Shown here one piece after another: positions 35,831-48,330 of a DNA stretch of 64,000 bases; within the stretch, counting starts at the first letter, position 1, and each line of letters opens with the position of its first letter. Position numbers and translations under genes: made by a program. A model generated the notes under the pieces. That model did no database searches, was not told where the DNA came from, and was given only the letters and a program-made list of their open reading frames with translations. The DNA comes from Datnioides undecimradiatus (taxonomy: Eukaryota > Chordata > Actinopteri > Lobotiformes > Datnioididae): NCBI GenBank assembly GCA_008933995.1, contig WARS01000007.1:6196923-6260922 (forward strand), given 5' to 3'.

Positions 35831-37867
35831 ACCACGTGATGTATTTATGTTGAAATACATGATGCTGGATTCATGAGTAACTTGTATAAAGTGACCTAAT
35901 AGTACAGCATGGTCTTGATCACTTGCAGGTCAATGGATATCTAAGTTTTTTTGTGTCCAAGTCATGCCTCAAGTCTCTGGAGGTTAAATTCTAAATATCC
36001 CTATATAGTGTGGTACCATGCAAGTTCAGTGAATGTTCACCCGTGTCAGATGGTCTAATAAAGTCGTCTCAGTTTGTGTCTGACTCCACAGCATCACTTT
36101 TGAGGTATGTCAGATTGTGTGATGAATAGCTGCTGAATTGTAGAGTTGCAATGTAAACAGATGCAAGCAAACGCATCACAAACTCCTGTTGTTCATCTCA
36201 GGAACCTGTCCTATTGTTTGACATTACAATCAATGTGTTTACAGTTTGTCTATGAGTCCTCAGAGTCTTGATGAGTGTATTCTGCATCATTTCACACATT
36301 CTGATTGGCGAGATTGTTGATGTAGGTTATGGCAGCTCGTGTGGTATAGAATTTGGTTGCAGACCCTCTTTAGCAGCAAAAGTGTCAGTCAGTTTGACAA
36401 ATTTGTGGTGGTAACGCACCAAGAAACTTGTGCGAGTAAAGGCTACTAGCTAGAAAGCATGGATGTAAACAAAGTGGGATTTCAAACATATTTTAAAAAA
36501 ATAGTTTTAAGTGAATTTATGAAAAGGAAATGCATTCATCATATTTGTCAGGCCTCATGGACACACACAATGCATTTTGGTGATTAACACAGACTGTTTT
36601 CTTTGTTGATAAGATAGTTCCAGAGGTCACCTTTAAGTACGTCAATGTCAAGCCATAGTCTTCATCATAAGCCTTTCAATTCCCTAAATGCGGACCACGA
36701 AAATGGAAGCACTTTGTGTTTTGTTTGTTTGCTTGTTTGTTTTTTATAAATCAGAGCCTTTTCAGTGCACAGGCTGTTGTGTGTATCATTAATTATGTGA
36801 CTTATCTAGGCTTAATACTTGAGAATTAAATGTTTTATTGTTGCTAAGTGACGTCAAAAATGAAGTAAATTTAGTTTAAAAGCACTGCTGAAGATAAAAT
36901 TGTTTTAATAGAATTTGTATGGCTAATTCAAAACCCTGGTCACTTATCTTTTTAAGCCCAGGCATCGAGTTGTTTTTTTGACCTGAAAATCAAAATCCAT
37001 GCTTACTGGGACAGGGAGCCCACTGAGGAGCGGCATATCAAATCAGTAAAAGTGTTTTTAAACAGGTGAGGAGGGGGTGGCAATGGGCTGGTGTCGGTCC
37101 TTGAGGACAGGAGGTTGGTGCTGGCAGAAGAGTGTGGCCATGGTGAAGGTCAGTGAGGAAAGAGGGAGGGTGGTTGGTGGGTTATGGGCAGGTTTGTGAT
37201 GAGAGAAGAGTTTTGAATAAAATCTGCTTTAGTAAAAGAAGCCATGTAACTTTTTTGGACAGAGGGCCAATGTGGTCTCCTGTAGGAGACCTGAGTGTAG
37301 CACTACTACATCTGAAAGGAAACTTCTGCTTCTCCAGAGCTACCAAAATTAAGTTTCTAAGTAAACTTACGTAAGGTGGAACTATGCAGTATAGTTGCAA
37401 AAATAGTTTATAAATGATATTTCTTATCCACAGGACCAGTTATGAAGGTACAAATGGTACTGAGGTTAAGCAGTTAGAAGAGGTTAACTTCACATCTTCT
37501 ATATAACTGGTTTCAGTTCTTGAGCTGTTTTGCAGCTTATATCTCAGTGAACATTAGTAGTTTGGCTAATTTGGCTGTAGGAGACTTTTATTGAATTACT
37601 ACACATTCAAATTCATAACATCTGATTTCTTTTCTAATGGAACAGGTTTGCCCTTTATTTCTCTTTGTTTTGGGCTCATTCCTCACTTAAGAGATTTAAG
37701 ATTTTATTTAGATTCACATATTGTTTTTGTGCGGTCTAATTTTAAAACATAAGATAATTTGCGGTTATCTGAGTCAACACTGTTTTATCCCAGTTTAATC
37801 TCCTATTTATAATGTTTTTTAAACCATTTTCTTTATTGCTTCCCTATAGAGAAATATGAAAGTGTAA

Positions 37868-37869
<2 letters not shown>
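35831..37869. other. Intergenic, AT-rich, no gene seen
   Basis: AT-rich sequence, with no recognised exon. The stretch 37,230-37,460 has the look of a decayed dispersed repeat, but I cannot assign it. Confidence 0.5.

Positions 37870-37930
<61 letters not shown>
37870..37930. repeat. (AAT)n microsatellite, about 20 units
   Basis: Perfect trinucleotide run of about 61 bp, which gives a spurious poly-Asn frame. Confidence 0.97.
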
Positions 37931-38458
37931 TCATTTGTCAAGTCAATCAAGAACTATTTTCAAACAAAGGTTTTAAGATTTGGTGTGAATGGTTACTATC
38001 TGGAAAGTCCAACCAAGACTCAAAACATTCCAGCTGTTACGCACTGAACATTGTTTATGAAGAAACTGAAGACTGGAGATTGAACGCCTGAAACAAAATC
38101 TGCATTTCTTTAAGATGAAGTAAATGGTTTCCCACCAGCTCTGAACAGGCTGCTACACTGACAGAAGAATCATTATTCCAAGTATAATTTATGACTAAGC
38201 GTAACAATCTGAATATAGCAACAGGCAAAGTTTCATAGTCTTTGCACCGTGAACCTGCCATCCAAATTTGTAAATTTCGTGAAGACTTTCTGTGTGCTGA
38301 GTCACATTCCCACACATTCTCCTTCACGGTGCGTTTGTTGTTGATTTGCAGGTTTTCTCCCTTCAGCAGGAGAGACAAAAGCCACGTCTCTGCAATACTG
38401 AGGCCCTTCCCATCTGTTGTCTGCTCACACCTCCACTTTGCTACATGACTCACACATT

Positions 38459-38493
38459 CACACACACACGCGCGCGCGCGCACGCACACATGC

Positions 38494-38559
<66 letters not shown>
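38459..38559. repeat. Long (CA)n with central (CG)n segment
   Basis: About 100 bp: CA units, a run of six CG units near 38,469-38,480, mixed CA/CG/TG units, then about 30 uninterrupted CA units. It is entirely alternating purine-pyrimidine, so it is Z-DNA-prone and likely very polymorphic. Confidence 0.97.
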
Positions 38560-38561
<2 letters not shown>

Positions 38562-38829
38562 ATACACCATAGGCGGGCTTCAGCACTAGCACTAGCTATA
38601 ATGATTCCTCTGACACACATTGGGGCACATCATTCCACAGCACAGCACAGCTTTGCAGCTCAAGGCCCCTAAACCTTACTCACGCTTCTCACTAGCAAGA
38701 TGCTTTCTGTGTGTGTGTGTGTGTCCACGGCCATGCGGCTGCGAAGTGAGCGGCTCCTTGGGAATTTTAAGAGTCAAGCCCCCCTAAATCTTCTTGTTTC
38801 AACTTTAGAAAATCAATAGGATAAATATC

Positions 38830-39310
38830 CTGTTTGCCCCTCTTGTCCTCAGCCCGCCCGCCTCCAGCTCGCTCAGGTTACCGGAGCGGAGAATCTCGCT
38901 CTCACCTCAGGCTATGTTTAAAACAATCCCTGTTTTTTTTTAAGCTCTGAATGGCCGAGGATCTCAGGTGCAGCATTTTTCATTTTTTTTTTTTAACAGC
39001 AAGAGGGAGAATCATGTTAACATATGCCATTGGAGAGCGCCACTGGCTAAGTCCTCCAATCGACCTGCTCCGTGTGTGATTAGGCTAGTGAAGCTGAGCC
39101 CAGCCCAGACACAGATCGAAGAGGGTACACTCTCAATATGGATGCGATCTGCGCCTGCCGTGGCCACATCCAGCTGCTCCTATTGATTTTTTTGTCCTCA
39201 ATTATATAATAGAAGCTCTGTTCTGGATTTGAACTTAAATCACATAGTTTGGCGAGCGAGCATGTCCCATAAATCAAGAGAGCATTTTGACTCATATGAA
39301 ATAGGATTTT
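38830..39310. promoter_or_regulatory. Candidate regulatory block
   Basis: GC-richer start (CCGGAGCGGAG near 38,881), then a compact motif-rich part ending near 39,300. Looks like conserved non-coding sequence; not tested. Confidence 0.22.
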
Positions 39311-40365
39311 TATCGACTGTATTTGTCGGCCCCTCTGGAGAGATTTGCGTGACTACTGTGTGAATGTGCGATTCAAAAGTGTATGTCTGTAGGGTTTTTT
39401 TTCCCCTTCTTATGTGTTCCAGGTGATTGAACTAAAGACAAAGAGGCACTGACACAAAACTTTAAGTGTACAGTTCAGCAAGCCACAACTCAAGCTCTCA
39501 CAAATCTGTTTTGAAAAGCCCTTGGATTAGTTCTCCCAGTACACAGTTGACTCTTCTAATTGGAAGACAGCCACTCTTTTAGCCATCTGATCCATTGGCA
39601 ACTTTGTTGAAACACATCCCTAAAGTCTTTATCCTCCCAGGCATATCGATATCGATAGGAGGACGCAGGTTAGGTCATTGTGAGTGAAAACACAACTGAA
39701 CACTTACCGTGTTTCACAGCGAAATGAAGATTCAGCTCAATCAGTCATTTCAACTTCAGTTCAGTTAGGAACAGACAGACCTCTTCTTAAACATAGAATG
39801 ATCTGCAAGTAAGACAAAGATTAATTATTCTGTAATTCATCAAACAATTCTTGCATGTTGAAAAATAATGTGATAAATATATTAATACAAAATACAAAAG
39901 AGTCATGCTCATACTAAACTTATGTCCCCATACACCTAAAAGTGGCTGATTTACCAAATATCAATTGTCCATGAGGAAATAGGTTCATCTCAAAATTTGG
40001 GATCAAGTCAGTAAGTCTGTGAGAAGAACTTACTAAAGGAAGGTTAATGTTAATTTGCTCTCTTACCCTCAGTGTTAGATGAGAAAATTGATACAGCTCT
40101 TCTTGAACTTTGGAATGTTACATACATTTATCTATTCAAATGTCATTTAGAACAACTGGCTAAACACAGGAGGGATGTGTGTGTGTGTGTCCTCTTTAAC
40201 TCCATATCTCCCTCCAGAGCTCCTTATCACACTGTAATCAATAAGCCACAGTACCTTTCTTTCATTCCACTGAGACTTTAATAGTTTGTCAAAGTGTATT
40301 ATCTGTATTATCTGTAGGATGTAAGCAGGGTGTCCAACACTGTGGTCCATAAATTTTATATATTT
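39311..40365. other. Intergenic, no gene seen
   Basis: AT-rich sequence. An ATCGATATCGAT-like palindromic word lies near 39,644-39,656 (ATATCGATATCGAT). Nothing else was recognised. Confidence 0.5.
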
Positions 40366-40705
40366 AGTTCCCAGAGGACGATTCGTTCCATGTTAATGAG
40401 TCCCTGCACCACCAGCACAGTGACATTTTGGCTTGTAGTCAATTATTTCAACAATGATTGGATGGATTTTCATTACATGTGGTACACACATTCATGCCCC
40501 AACAACTTCAGGTGTATCGTGCGTTCAGTGCTTATTAACAAAAGTTAGCATGCTAATAAGCTAATACTAAAATGTTTTGGTAAGTAGTTACACCTGGTTA
40601 ATCCGAGCATGCTAGTATTGTCATTGTTAGCAACACGCTGACCGCATTTAGCGCAAAGCATTAAGGTCCTTAAGTACTGCCATGCAGAGCCAATAGCATG
40701 GCTGT
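40366..40705 (+). repeat. Dispersed fish repeat with GTTAGCATGCTAA core
   Basis: Words in order: GATTGGATGGATTTTCATTA, a GGTACACACATTCATG stretch, GTTAGCATGCTAATAAGC, CATGCTAGTATTGTCATTG, and an ATTTAGCGCAAAGCA end. As I remember it, this is the layout of a very common interspersed repeat in percomorph fish. The other copy is at 57,740-57,962 in reverse orientation. Confidence 0.75.
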
Positions 40706-41079
40706 AGTATTGCTTTCTGAACAGGTAGCTCACCTTTGCCATAATATCCTGCAGGAAACACTGCATTTTACAGCAAATGAGGTCTTCTTGTGTTAAGCAA
40801 AGCTCAGAGAATCTACGAATAATAGAGAGTGAAGAGAAAAATCGGTGAAAAATCACAAATGAGCTTCTCATTATGCACCAGAGTCTCTCTCTATGTAAGT
40901 AAAAAAAAAAGAAGTGGTTAAATTTAAAAGTGTTTGCAATGCAAATTCTATTTTCACCCGAAGCTTTAAATTATTGATTCTTTTCAATCTGATTCTCAGC
41001 CACTGTTCAGTATTTAAATTAAATACCCAGAAAGACCCCAACAAATACGATATTTCTGCAGTGAGCAAACATTAGAGGC

Positions 41080-41760
41080 TGTGCGACACCACTTCACCCA
41101 TTTCATCTCTGCGTGATATGACTGTCACTGTAAACCAAAGTATTTCATGCCCTATAGACCTGGTAAACTGACCCATCGTGCTCCGCTCATGGAGCACAAA
41201 CATCGACCTAATTTCAAGCGGCCCGTCTTCCCTGCAAACGAGAGCACCGTCATTATCACCGAGTGCCATCAGACACCTGGAGGAGGATTGTGGAGAGGTG
41301 GTGGCCGAAGATGGCCGGGGGGGTTTGGTTCGGTGGGAGGGAGGGTAACCTAAGCCTCAGATGCTAATCTTGCTACGCTCTGGCATTTTGGGGGATAATT
41401 GTAGCCCTGGCTGAGCTCAGGTGATGATGCAGGCGATCCGCTGGAGTTAAGCCCCGTCGTTTTTGCCAGTTTGCTCTTCTTCCCCTCACCTGTCCCTCTG
41501 CCGCCGCTTTGTCTTAATCTCCTTTTCCTTCCTATATCCTCCCCTCCTCCCTCCATATGAATATTCCCCAGAATGCCTGACAAACCCACAGTAAGAGGAG
41601 GTGGGGAAGGGTCGTGGGCGTAACTTTAGCTGGAGTAATGAGGCCTAATCCCCTGCTGGCTGGGGCCTGTTTAAACAGCTCCTGGCTGAGCCACCCAGTA
41701 ATAGAGTAATTAACCCCAGTGCCCTCTTCTGCCCAGCCGCCTCTGGTCCTCGATGACGAT
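41080..41760. promoter_or_regulatory. Candidate regulatory block
   Basis: Two compact parts: 41,080-41,300, and 41,590-41,750 with GTAATGAGGCCTAATCCCC and GAGTAATTAACC words. G-rich spacer between. No protein frame with family features. Confidence 0.28.
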
Positions 41761-42329
41761 CACCTGCCATATTCTACTCTGCCTGTGGTTCTGCTCTGTC
41801 ATTGTCCTGGATGTGATAGGGAGGAAGATGGGAATTGATGGAAAAACATCAAATCAGCACTGATGGGAAATAACCTCAAGATGGAGTGCAAAGTAACACG
41901 AGGCGGCCCCTTCACAGCCTATTGCTGCGCCTCCCTGACACTGTCTTTGTAGTGACTTGTCTTTACATGAGGAAGCAATATCATATATGCTGTGTGAAGA
42001 AACAGTAATGGGAACAGTTCAAGGGTCATTATGAGCGCCGTGAATCACTCGAGTCAGACAGAGCGTTCAGGTGTGAAACATATCTCTCTCCACTGATCTG
42101 ATTTCCAGACAATCATACACGGGCAGATTCTTTGTATTTGCTTTAGGTGGGCTCACGAAAACAATCAGCACAATCAAACAGCATACACTACACACGGGCA
42201 TCCCATCAAGCCAATAGGAAAAGCCTTGTGTGTTCATGTCCCGGCTCTTGCCGTCTCCAGCCGGCTTAACGCGGAGAGGCGCTGGAGCATTTGAAGTAAG
42301 CAGCCACCACACATTATGCCAGATGAAAT

Positions 42330-42940
42330 GCTATCATGCGTGGTCGCTGAATGGTTTGTGTCATTAAGAGAATAAGGCAAACAGGGAGCCGAGCGCGCTC
42401 AGAACCTGCCTGCTCGCACGCCTTTCTGAGGGGAAGGCAAGATTAAGGGGATGCTCAGAGGCTCTCGTCTGTCAAGACTTCAAAGATGCCATCGACACTC
42501 CTTGTTTCTGCCGGCGCAGCGACCAAATCGCACACACTCTGCCGCCTCTGTGGCTGTCAAAGCTCCTCTGACATCCCCTTTATCAGGTATACAGGCTTTA
42601 ATCCAGACACAGATAAATAAATCAACACACAGGGGTCCCCGCTCTTCTCAGCGCCTCCTGGTGGCAGGGTATCTGCACAGCCAAGAGAAATATCAAGAAG
42701 TCATTAGTCGTCTGCTGGGGACAACAAAGAAGGGCCAATTACATGGTACAGAGAGGATAATTAATGCACAATTGTCAAATACAGACAAGCAAAGGAGTAA
42801 ATTAACCAATAAGCAGTGCATATTTTTCCTCTTGGCAGCCACGTCAGATGATTCAGTGTGGATAACAAGCAGAAAAGGAAATGAGCAGTGGCATCGAGGC
42901 TTACACTTGCTGAATTGGGCTCATCTCCTCCTACATGCCT
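42330..42940 (+). promoter_or_regulatory. Candidate conserved non-coding element crossed by a 163-codon open frame
   Basis: Motif-dense text including GGATAATTAATGCACAATTG at about 42,754-42,775, CAATTACATGG and TAAATTAACC. The + frame 42,451-42,942 is open for 163 codons, but the translation shows no domain, signal or repeat that I recognise, and the block carries the AT-rich core words of an enhancer. I favour regulatory DNA. Confidence 0.33.
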
Positions 42941-44280
42941 GAATTGAATTTCAAAGTGTATCTATCAGTTTCTACAAACAGAGAAATGTGTTGCTTTCCC
43001 CTCCACCACCACTACTTTTTTTTTTATGGGAGCAGAGATCCATTTTGACATCCAGTGCAACATCTGGAGCAGACAGATGAGAGGAGAACAGAGGAGTTTG
43101 AATTAGAGTTGACACCTCGACATGCAGGCAGACACGGCGCACATCAGAGTCAGCCCTGCGCGCCGGGATGGACACATCAGTCTGTTTGGATATCGGCGAA
43201 TCCTGAGTGAAAAAAAAAAGCAACACAGCTGAGCAGCTGAGTGGGACGGCAGGAAGCAATCTGAGATATCGACAATGAAATAAATACAGAGGAACAAACC
43301 AAAGAAGCAGCAGTGTGTACCCAATATGACTGCTTTAACTCGCAGAGAACTTCCCGGGAAGGAGGAAGAAAAAACACACAGAAGCTGGCAAGGCATAGTG
43401 TTGTACCTGTCTGGGTGTGTTTCCGTTGGTTCTTTTCATTTTATTTTAACAGCAAAAGCGAGGCAGACAGAGATCACCACAACAGAAATATGATGTCTGA
43501 ACTGAGAAGAGAGATCTGTTGTTCCATTGTTCTGTTTGTTTGTTTTGAAGACCAGTCTGGCAGCAGAAAGCACATCCCTTTCAGAATACAAAAGATGCCT
43601 TAGAGGCAACATAAGTGAAGTTTTATGCTGATGACTGACTGCTTGACAAACATCGGGGGTGAAACTGCAACTCCGTTCAGTGAGGAAGAGGAAGAAGGCG
43701 CTCGGTAAAAAAAAAAAAAAAAAATTTAAAAAAAAAAGGGTACCTGGGTAATGTGTAAAAGAAAAGGAGAAAAAAAGGGGGTTTAAAAACTGAGGGAGTG
43801 AGAGGACAAAAAAAACCTAATTTATATCCTATAAGAGGAATGTGAGGCACCCAGGGGGGCCCTGTAAGTTGTGAAAAATTAAAGGAGACGGATTCAAACT
43901 GTCCAATTTCCACATCAAACAAACCCTGGGCTCCATGCTCCTGGAGAGGCTGCCTCATATCCAACACATAGCCTCAGAAAAAGGTGCCCCCCCTTCCTTT
44001 CCTCCTTCCTCCTCATCCTCCCCCTGCCTCTTCATCTCCTCCACGAGTCCACCACTGCAGCCGCCACGTTTTTTTTTTATTTTATTATTTTATTTTATTT
44101 TTTTTGTACTGGTACTCTCCATTTCCTCAATAACCCTGCTCTCTAATTCCCCTAAGCACTGTACTGGTTACACTAGCCACCATCTCTCCCCTGCCTAATT
44201 ATACCCTTGTGAGTCTATTAATCAACTTGTGAATTATTTAAGAAGGAGAGCTCCTCTGCCTGTAACTGGCTTTGACACTG
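42941..44280. other. Intergenic with poly-A and pyrimidine stretches
   Basis: Holds an A-run at 43,707-43,737 (interrupted by TTT), a pyrimidine-rich stretch at about 43,990-44,060 and T-runs to 44,105. No gene or named element was seen. The A-run may be a retroposon tail, but no body could be identified. Confidence 0.5.
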
Positions 44281-44445
44281 TGAAGGAGAGACGAGAAGAG
44301 AAAGGCGGCGGGTAGGTGGGGGGGGGCTAAAGCAAAGGAGAGGAGGGGTGAATGTTAGGAAGGAAAGAGGGAAGGTGGTAGAAGGGTGGATGGAAGGAAA
44401 GAGAGAAAAGAAAGGAAATGAAAAGGAAAGAAAAGGGAGATGGAA
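44281..44445 (+). repeat. Purine-rich tract
   Basis: About 165 bp of strongly purine-biased + strand, with few pyrimidine interruptions and a run of nine or more G near 44,319-44,327. It could form triplex DNA. Frames on the complementary strand are low-complexity artefacts. Confidence 0.85.
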
Positions 44446-44769
44446 TCAGGGTCTTCGTGCATACGTCCCCCGAGGACCGGGCTGCCTGTGCAGCGCTGCA
44501 CCCGGACGAGACAAAACCCCCATCAACATTCACCCTGTTTGTGTTTTTTTTTTGTTGTTGTTGTTTTTGTTTTTTTTCTCCCTCTTCCCACCCTCTATTT
44601 TCATGCATAAGTTTTCATGATAAACAGTAAATTCATGAATATATGGAGTGATACAGTGAGAGATGGAGGAGGGGTAGACAGAGGGGTGAGGTGAAGGAAG
44701 AGGAAGAGGAGTGAACAGTCAAAGCCAAAGAGTGAGCCGAGACTGGGAGGGAATTATGTAGACAGCAGG

Positions 44770-44970
44770 GTACGTGCACACACACACATGTACACATGCA
44801 CACAGACACGAGCAGATGCAGTCACATACATTTACACACACAAACACACACACACAACTACGCATTGCAGGCGAACCAGGGTCCTTCTGCTGTTTGACAG
44901 GAGGCAGCGTCTCCCCAGAGCAGCAGGTACACGTGGCGATGGTGATGATGATGATGGTTGTGGTTGTTAG
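44770..44970. repeat. CA-rich and (ATG)n simple repeats
   Basis: Degenerate CA repeats at about 44,776-44,856 and a (GAT)n/(GTT) run at 44,938-44,967. The open frames here are His/Thr- and Met/Val-rich artefacts. Confidence 0.85.
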
Positions 44971-45271
44971 CGTGCCGGAGTCTGTCCTCCTCCTGCTCCC
45001 CTGGTCCCTTCTGCTGCAGCCGCTCCTCATCAGTCGAGAGGAGAGCCCGACCCTTCTAATGACTCCCATCGACACTGACGCCCGCCATAAGCAGCCGGGG
45101 CAGGAAGAAACAAGCGTGAAAGTGAGATCATTATTATTTTCATAATGTTTTGTGCTCTCAGTCGGACCCCTGGCGCACCGCCGCGCTGCCTGCAGCATCG
45201 TAATGAACTCCAGTCTGAGGAGTGTTTTGGGGGCCGAAGAGGAGAAGTTTATTTCAAAGACGCCGTGCCAG

Positions 45272-46366
45272 TTTAAGGGGTCAGTTCACCCACATTACAA
45301 AAACCAAATATTTTCTCACTCACCCCCAGTGGTATCTAACCATACAGCTAGTCTTTGTTTTATTTTCCTAAGTTTTGAGACATCCGCTTCTGAGATTTCT
45401 GCCCACACCCCGTGCAATAGAGGTGTGTAGAATTTCATTTTGGTGCATTGAAAAATTATATTTAAAAAAATCAAAAGCAAGATTTTTTTTTTTACATAAA
45501 TAATGGCACTCAAAGGGACTATTTCTTTGGTAGACAGGAGTTTAAAATGTCTGTGGATTACCCAGAGTCAACACTGTTTGGAAAGAGTCCGGCTGTGTGT
45601 ATTTAACCTGAAGCAAGTAGCATCAAGTATTAAAAAGCGACATGAATGGTTGGTATTGAGTGCTTGGTCCAATGTCAAATGTTGTTTCAACTCATGTTTG
45701 GAGAGTGACCCCAATAACATTGAATTTAGGCTTTAGTGCTAAAAGCATTGAAAATTAGGTTAAAATTCAACAGCAACATCTCTTGCCTGGGTATTGGTTT
45801 AAAATAATTAATGTTGGAACCAATACCATATCTGTCAGAAACACCAGTGCCTTTTAGACATGTGTTGTATCACATGTTTTAGTGTCTTTCTGTCATTTTA
45901 TTATGGAGGCCAATCTGCTCAATGCATCAGTGTTAAATAAAGAATCTGTTTCAGTGCCAACATTCAGTACTTGATAATTACCCATATGTGTAGTAAAGGA
46001 CACATTTCGGTCAGTGTCAAAAAGTACAGGTGTTCAGTAGCCAGCCCTTCTCCAGGGACTGTGTCCGTGTTACTCTGGATAATCCACTGAGCTCATAGTG
46101 AACACTTTTTCTTTGAAACAACTTTCTACCACAGAAATAGTCTGTTTCTAGGAAGGAGATGTTTTAAAATGTATTTTTTAATGCTGTGAGCACCACACAT
46201 GAAATTCCATTCACCCCCCATTGTACTCGGGGTGGAGGTAGAAATGTCAGAATCAGATATTTTGAAACTTGGGGTGAATCAAATCAAAACAATCTTCATG
46301 CCTGGAGACCACAATGGGTAAGTGAGAAAATATATTTTTGTAATTTAGGTGAACCGACTCTTTAAC
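45272..46366. mobile_element. Fold-back DNA element with long inverted arms
   Basis: The left end TTTAAGGGGTCAGTTCACC and the reverse complement of the right end, TTAAAGAGTCGGTTCACC, match. The match continues inward: ATTACAAAAA, TTTTCTCACT-ACCC, GTGGT-TC, TGACATTTCTACC versus TGAGATTTCTGCC, GACTATTTCT-TGGTAGA, and GTGGATTA-CCAGAGT. Each arm is therefore at least about 290 bp (45,272-45,575 and 46,063-46,366) around a centre of about 490 bp. No transposase frame was seen, so it is non-autonomous. No clear target-site duplication was found. Superfamily not assigned. Confidence 0.82.
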
Positions 46367-46539
46367 GCTCTGCCCTCCCCCATGTTTATTGAGCAACTGA
46401 GCCTGTGGGCTGCATGCTTGTGTGTTTTCAGAAAGAGTGTGTGCACATTTTGTGTATGTAAGAAGATGTGTGTTTGAGTAGCACATCTCATTAGGCCCGA
46501 GCGGTGCTGTTGTCTGCGAGGGTACGCAAGTCCACACTG

Positions 46540-46800
46540 CTCCGTCTCTGTGGGATGTTTATTAAATTAATAAAAAGTTGCTCAAGGCGAGCTGTACTGT
46601 GGAATGCCCAGGGCTCGGCTGTGATTGGCACTCTCCGCCGCCCTGCGTTCTCTCCAGGGTCCGCCTGCGTTTGCTTTAACTAACTGGCCGTGACTTAGGA
46701 GAGCAGGCTGACATGAACCCCCTCTCCGCTCCCCCTCTGTACTCCCCCACCGCCTCTCGCCCATCCATCTCACCCCTCCTCTGTTTGACTGGGCCCTGTT
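46540..46800. promoter_or_regulatory. Candidate regulatory block
   Basis: Begins with TTTATTAAATTAATAAA at about 46,558-46,573 and continues into a GC-rich part with E-box-like words. The resemblance to conserved non-coding DNA is weak. Confidence 0.2.
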
Positions 46801-47750
46801 TGCTTTGAATGGGGGTACAGGAAATCCGTCTAAAAAATACAGTGAAACCTCAAGCTATTTCTTGTTTTGACAATGACTTACTTGTTAGCAAATCATCAAT
46901 AATCAAGTATGAGGCTCAAGAAGAACACACCAAGGTCTCATTGCAAAAACTTGATGATTTGTGTAAACATGTTTGCTGTGATCAGGTTCTGGATGCATTT
47001 GTGATGAAAAATGGGTCACTTTATTGCTGAATCATCTTTCAGTTTATATTTACAACCCCTACTTTAGATCAGTCTGGCTTCCTCAGTGGACGTTTCCACA
47101 CTGAAAAAAACACAAGCTGAGCTCATGAAGTTCACACTAAACAGGATGGCTACTAATCATGATCTTCGACTTCCTGTATCAGATCCACATGGATTAATTT
47201 TTTGAACAGATTATTCTATAGAGCATGGACAGAGTCGAAGACTGTTGCTCTGCTGTTTCCACTTACCCCAATTTAAAAAGTAGACTTGAGTGTCTGGTGA
47301 TGTGGAGCACAACCCAACAGGATGGCTGAGCTGGAAGCTGAGACCTGGGGAAGCAGACAGAGCAGAGGTCACGGAGAGGAAACTGTTTATATAGAAAGAG
47401 AATAATCAGGGAGGCAGGGGCAGACGAGACTCCTGAGGGGAAGATGAGTCTTGTTTGTTTGAGAGGGGAAAAAAAAATTAAAAAAATGAGTCATTATACA
47501 ACCATTTCTCACTTCACACAAACACTTTATTTAGACTACCGGCATTATGTTCCAATTAAACACAAAAGAAAAGTCTGGCATTTCAAACTCTTCTGAGAAT
47601 CTGCATATTGCCTTTCAGGAAAAAAACAAAGGGAAAAATTAAAATATATTATCATCTTTTAAAAATCCTTTTAAAAATAAACAAGACAAACACAAACAAA
47701 ACACAACAAAAAAGCCCCACTCTGTCTCTTTCACTTTATATCTCTCTGTC
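46801..47750. other. Intergenic, no gene seen
   Basis: A 73-codon + frame (46,809-47,030) has a plausible-looking amino acid mix, but no splice sites or family support it. AT-rich and A-rich sequence follows. Confidence 0.45.
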
Positions 47751-47759
47751 TGTCTCGCT

Positions 47760-48330
47760 CTCTCTTGCTCGGCTGGCCGACTCTCTGAGGAGGAGGAAGC
47801 TGAGAGAACTCATTTGCATATAAACTGTGAGAGGCAGGGATTGTCATCGGCGGCACATTAGACGCAAGGAGCGCGAAGGGAGAGGATTTTCATGTGCAAA
47901 TTTCAGCCTCGCCAACTCTGTGCATTATTATTTCATCAGCGCCTAAGAAGGGAACCCCTCCGATCCCCAAATCCCGCCATCATCCCCACGGACACTTCAA
48001 GATTCAGACCAAATCCCCCCGCCGCGCCTCTTCCCCAGAAGGCCCCACTACTGAGTAGCTGTTTACACCAGGACCCACGATGCAGGAGGAGTCAATCCGC
48101 CTCTGAGACGGGCGTGAGATCAGATAAGAGGGAACCGCAGGAAGAGGGAACAGCTATACACCAGTTGTGACCAGCAATATTGGTGTTCCTTGCATTAATT
48201 GCTTGTAAACTGCGAGGCTGGAGGCTTGCTGGCTTTCAAGTTTAAAAAGGAGATTACAGCCAATTAGCAGGGCCTCTGAAAACCCTTTACTGCCTGGGGA
48301 ATAGCTGCTGATCCCTAATGTGGGACAGCT
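47760..48330. promoter_or_regulatory. Candidate conserved non-coding element with octamer
   Basis: Perfect inverse octamer ATTTGCAT at 47,812-47,819, followed by ATAAAC, then a balanced, low-repeat block with ATTAGACG, GTGCATTATTATTTC and CAATTAGCAGG words. No protein frame. Confidence 0.32.

Noticed and set aside
46809-47030. 73-codon plus-strand frame with plausible amino acid composition
   Set aside because: No splice sites, start context or family resemblance; length is within chance for AT-rich DNA.
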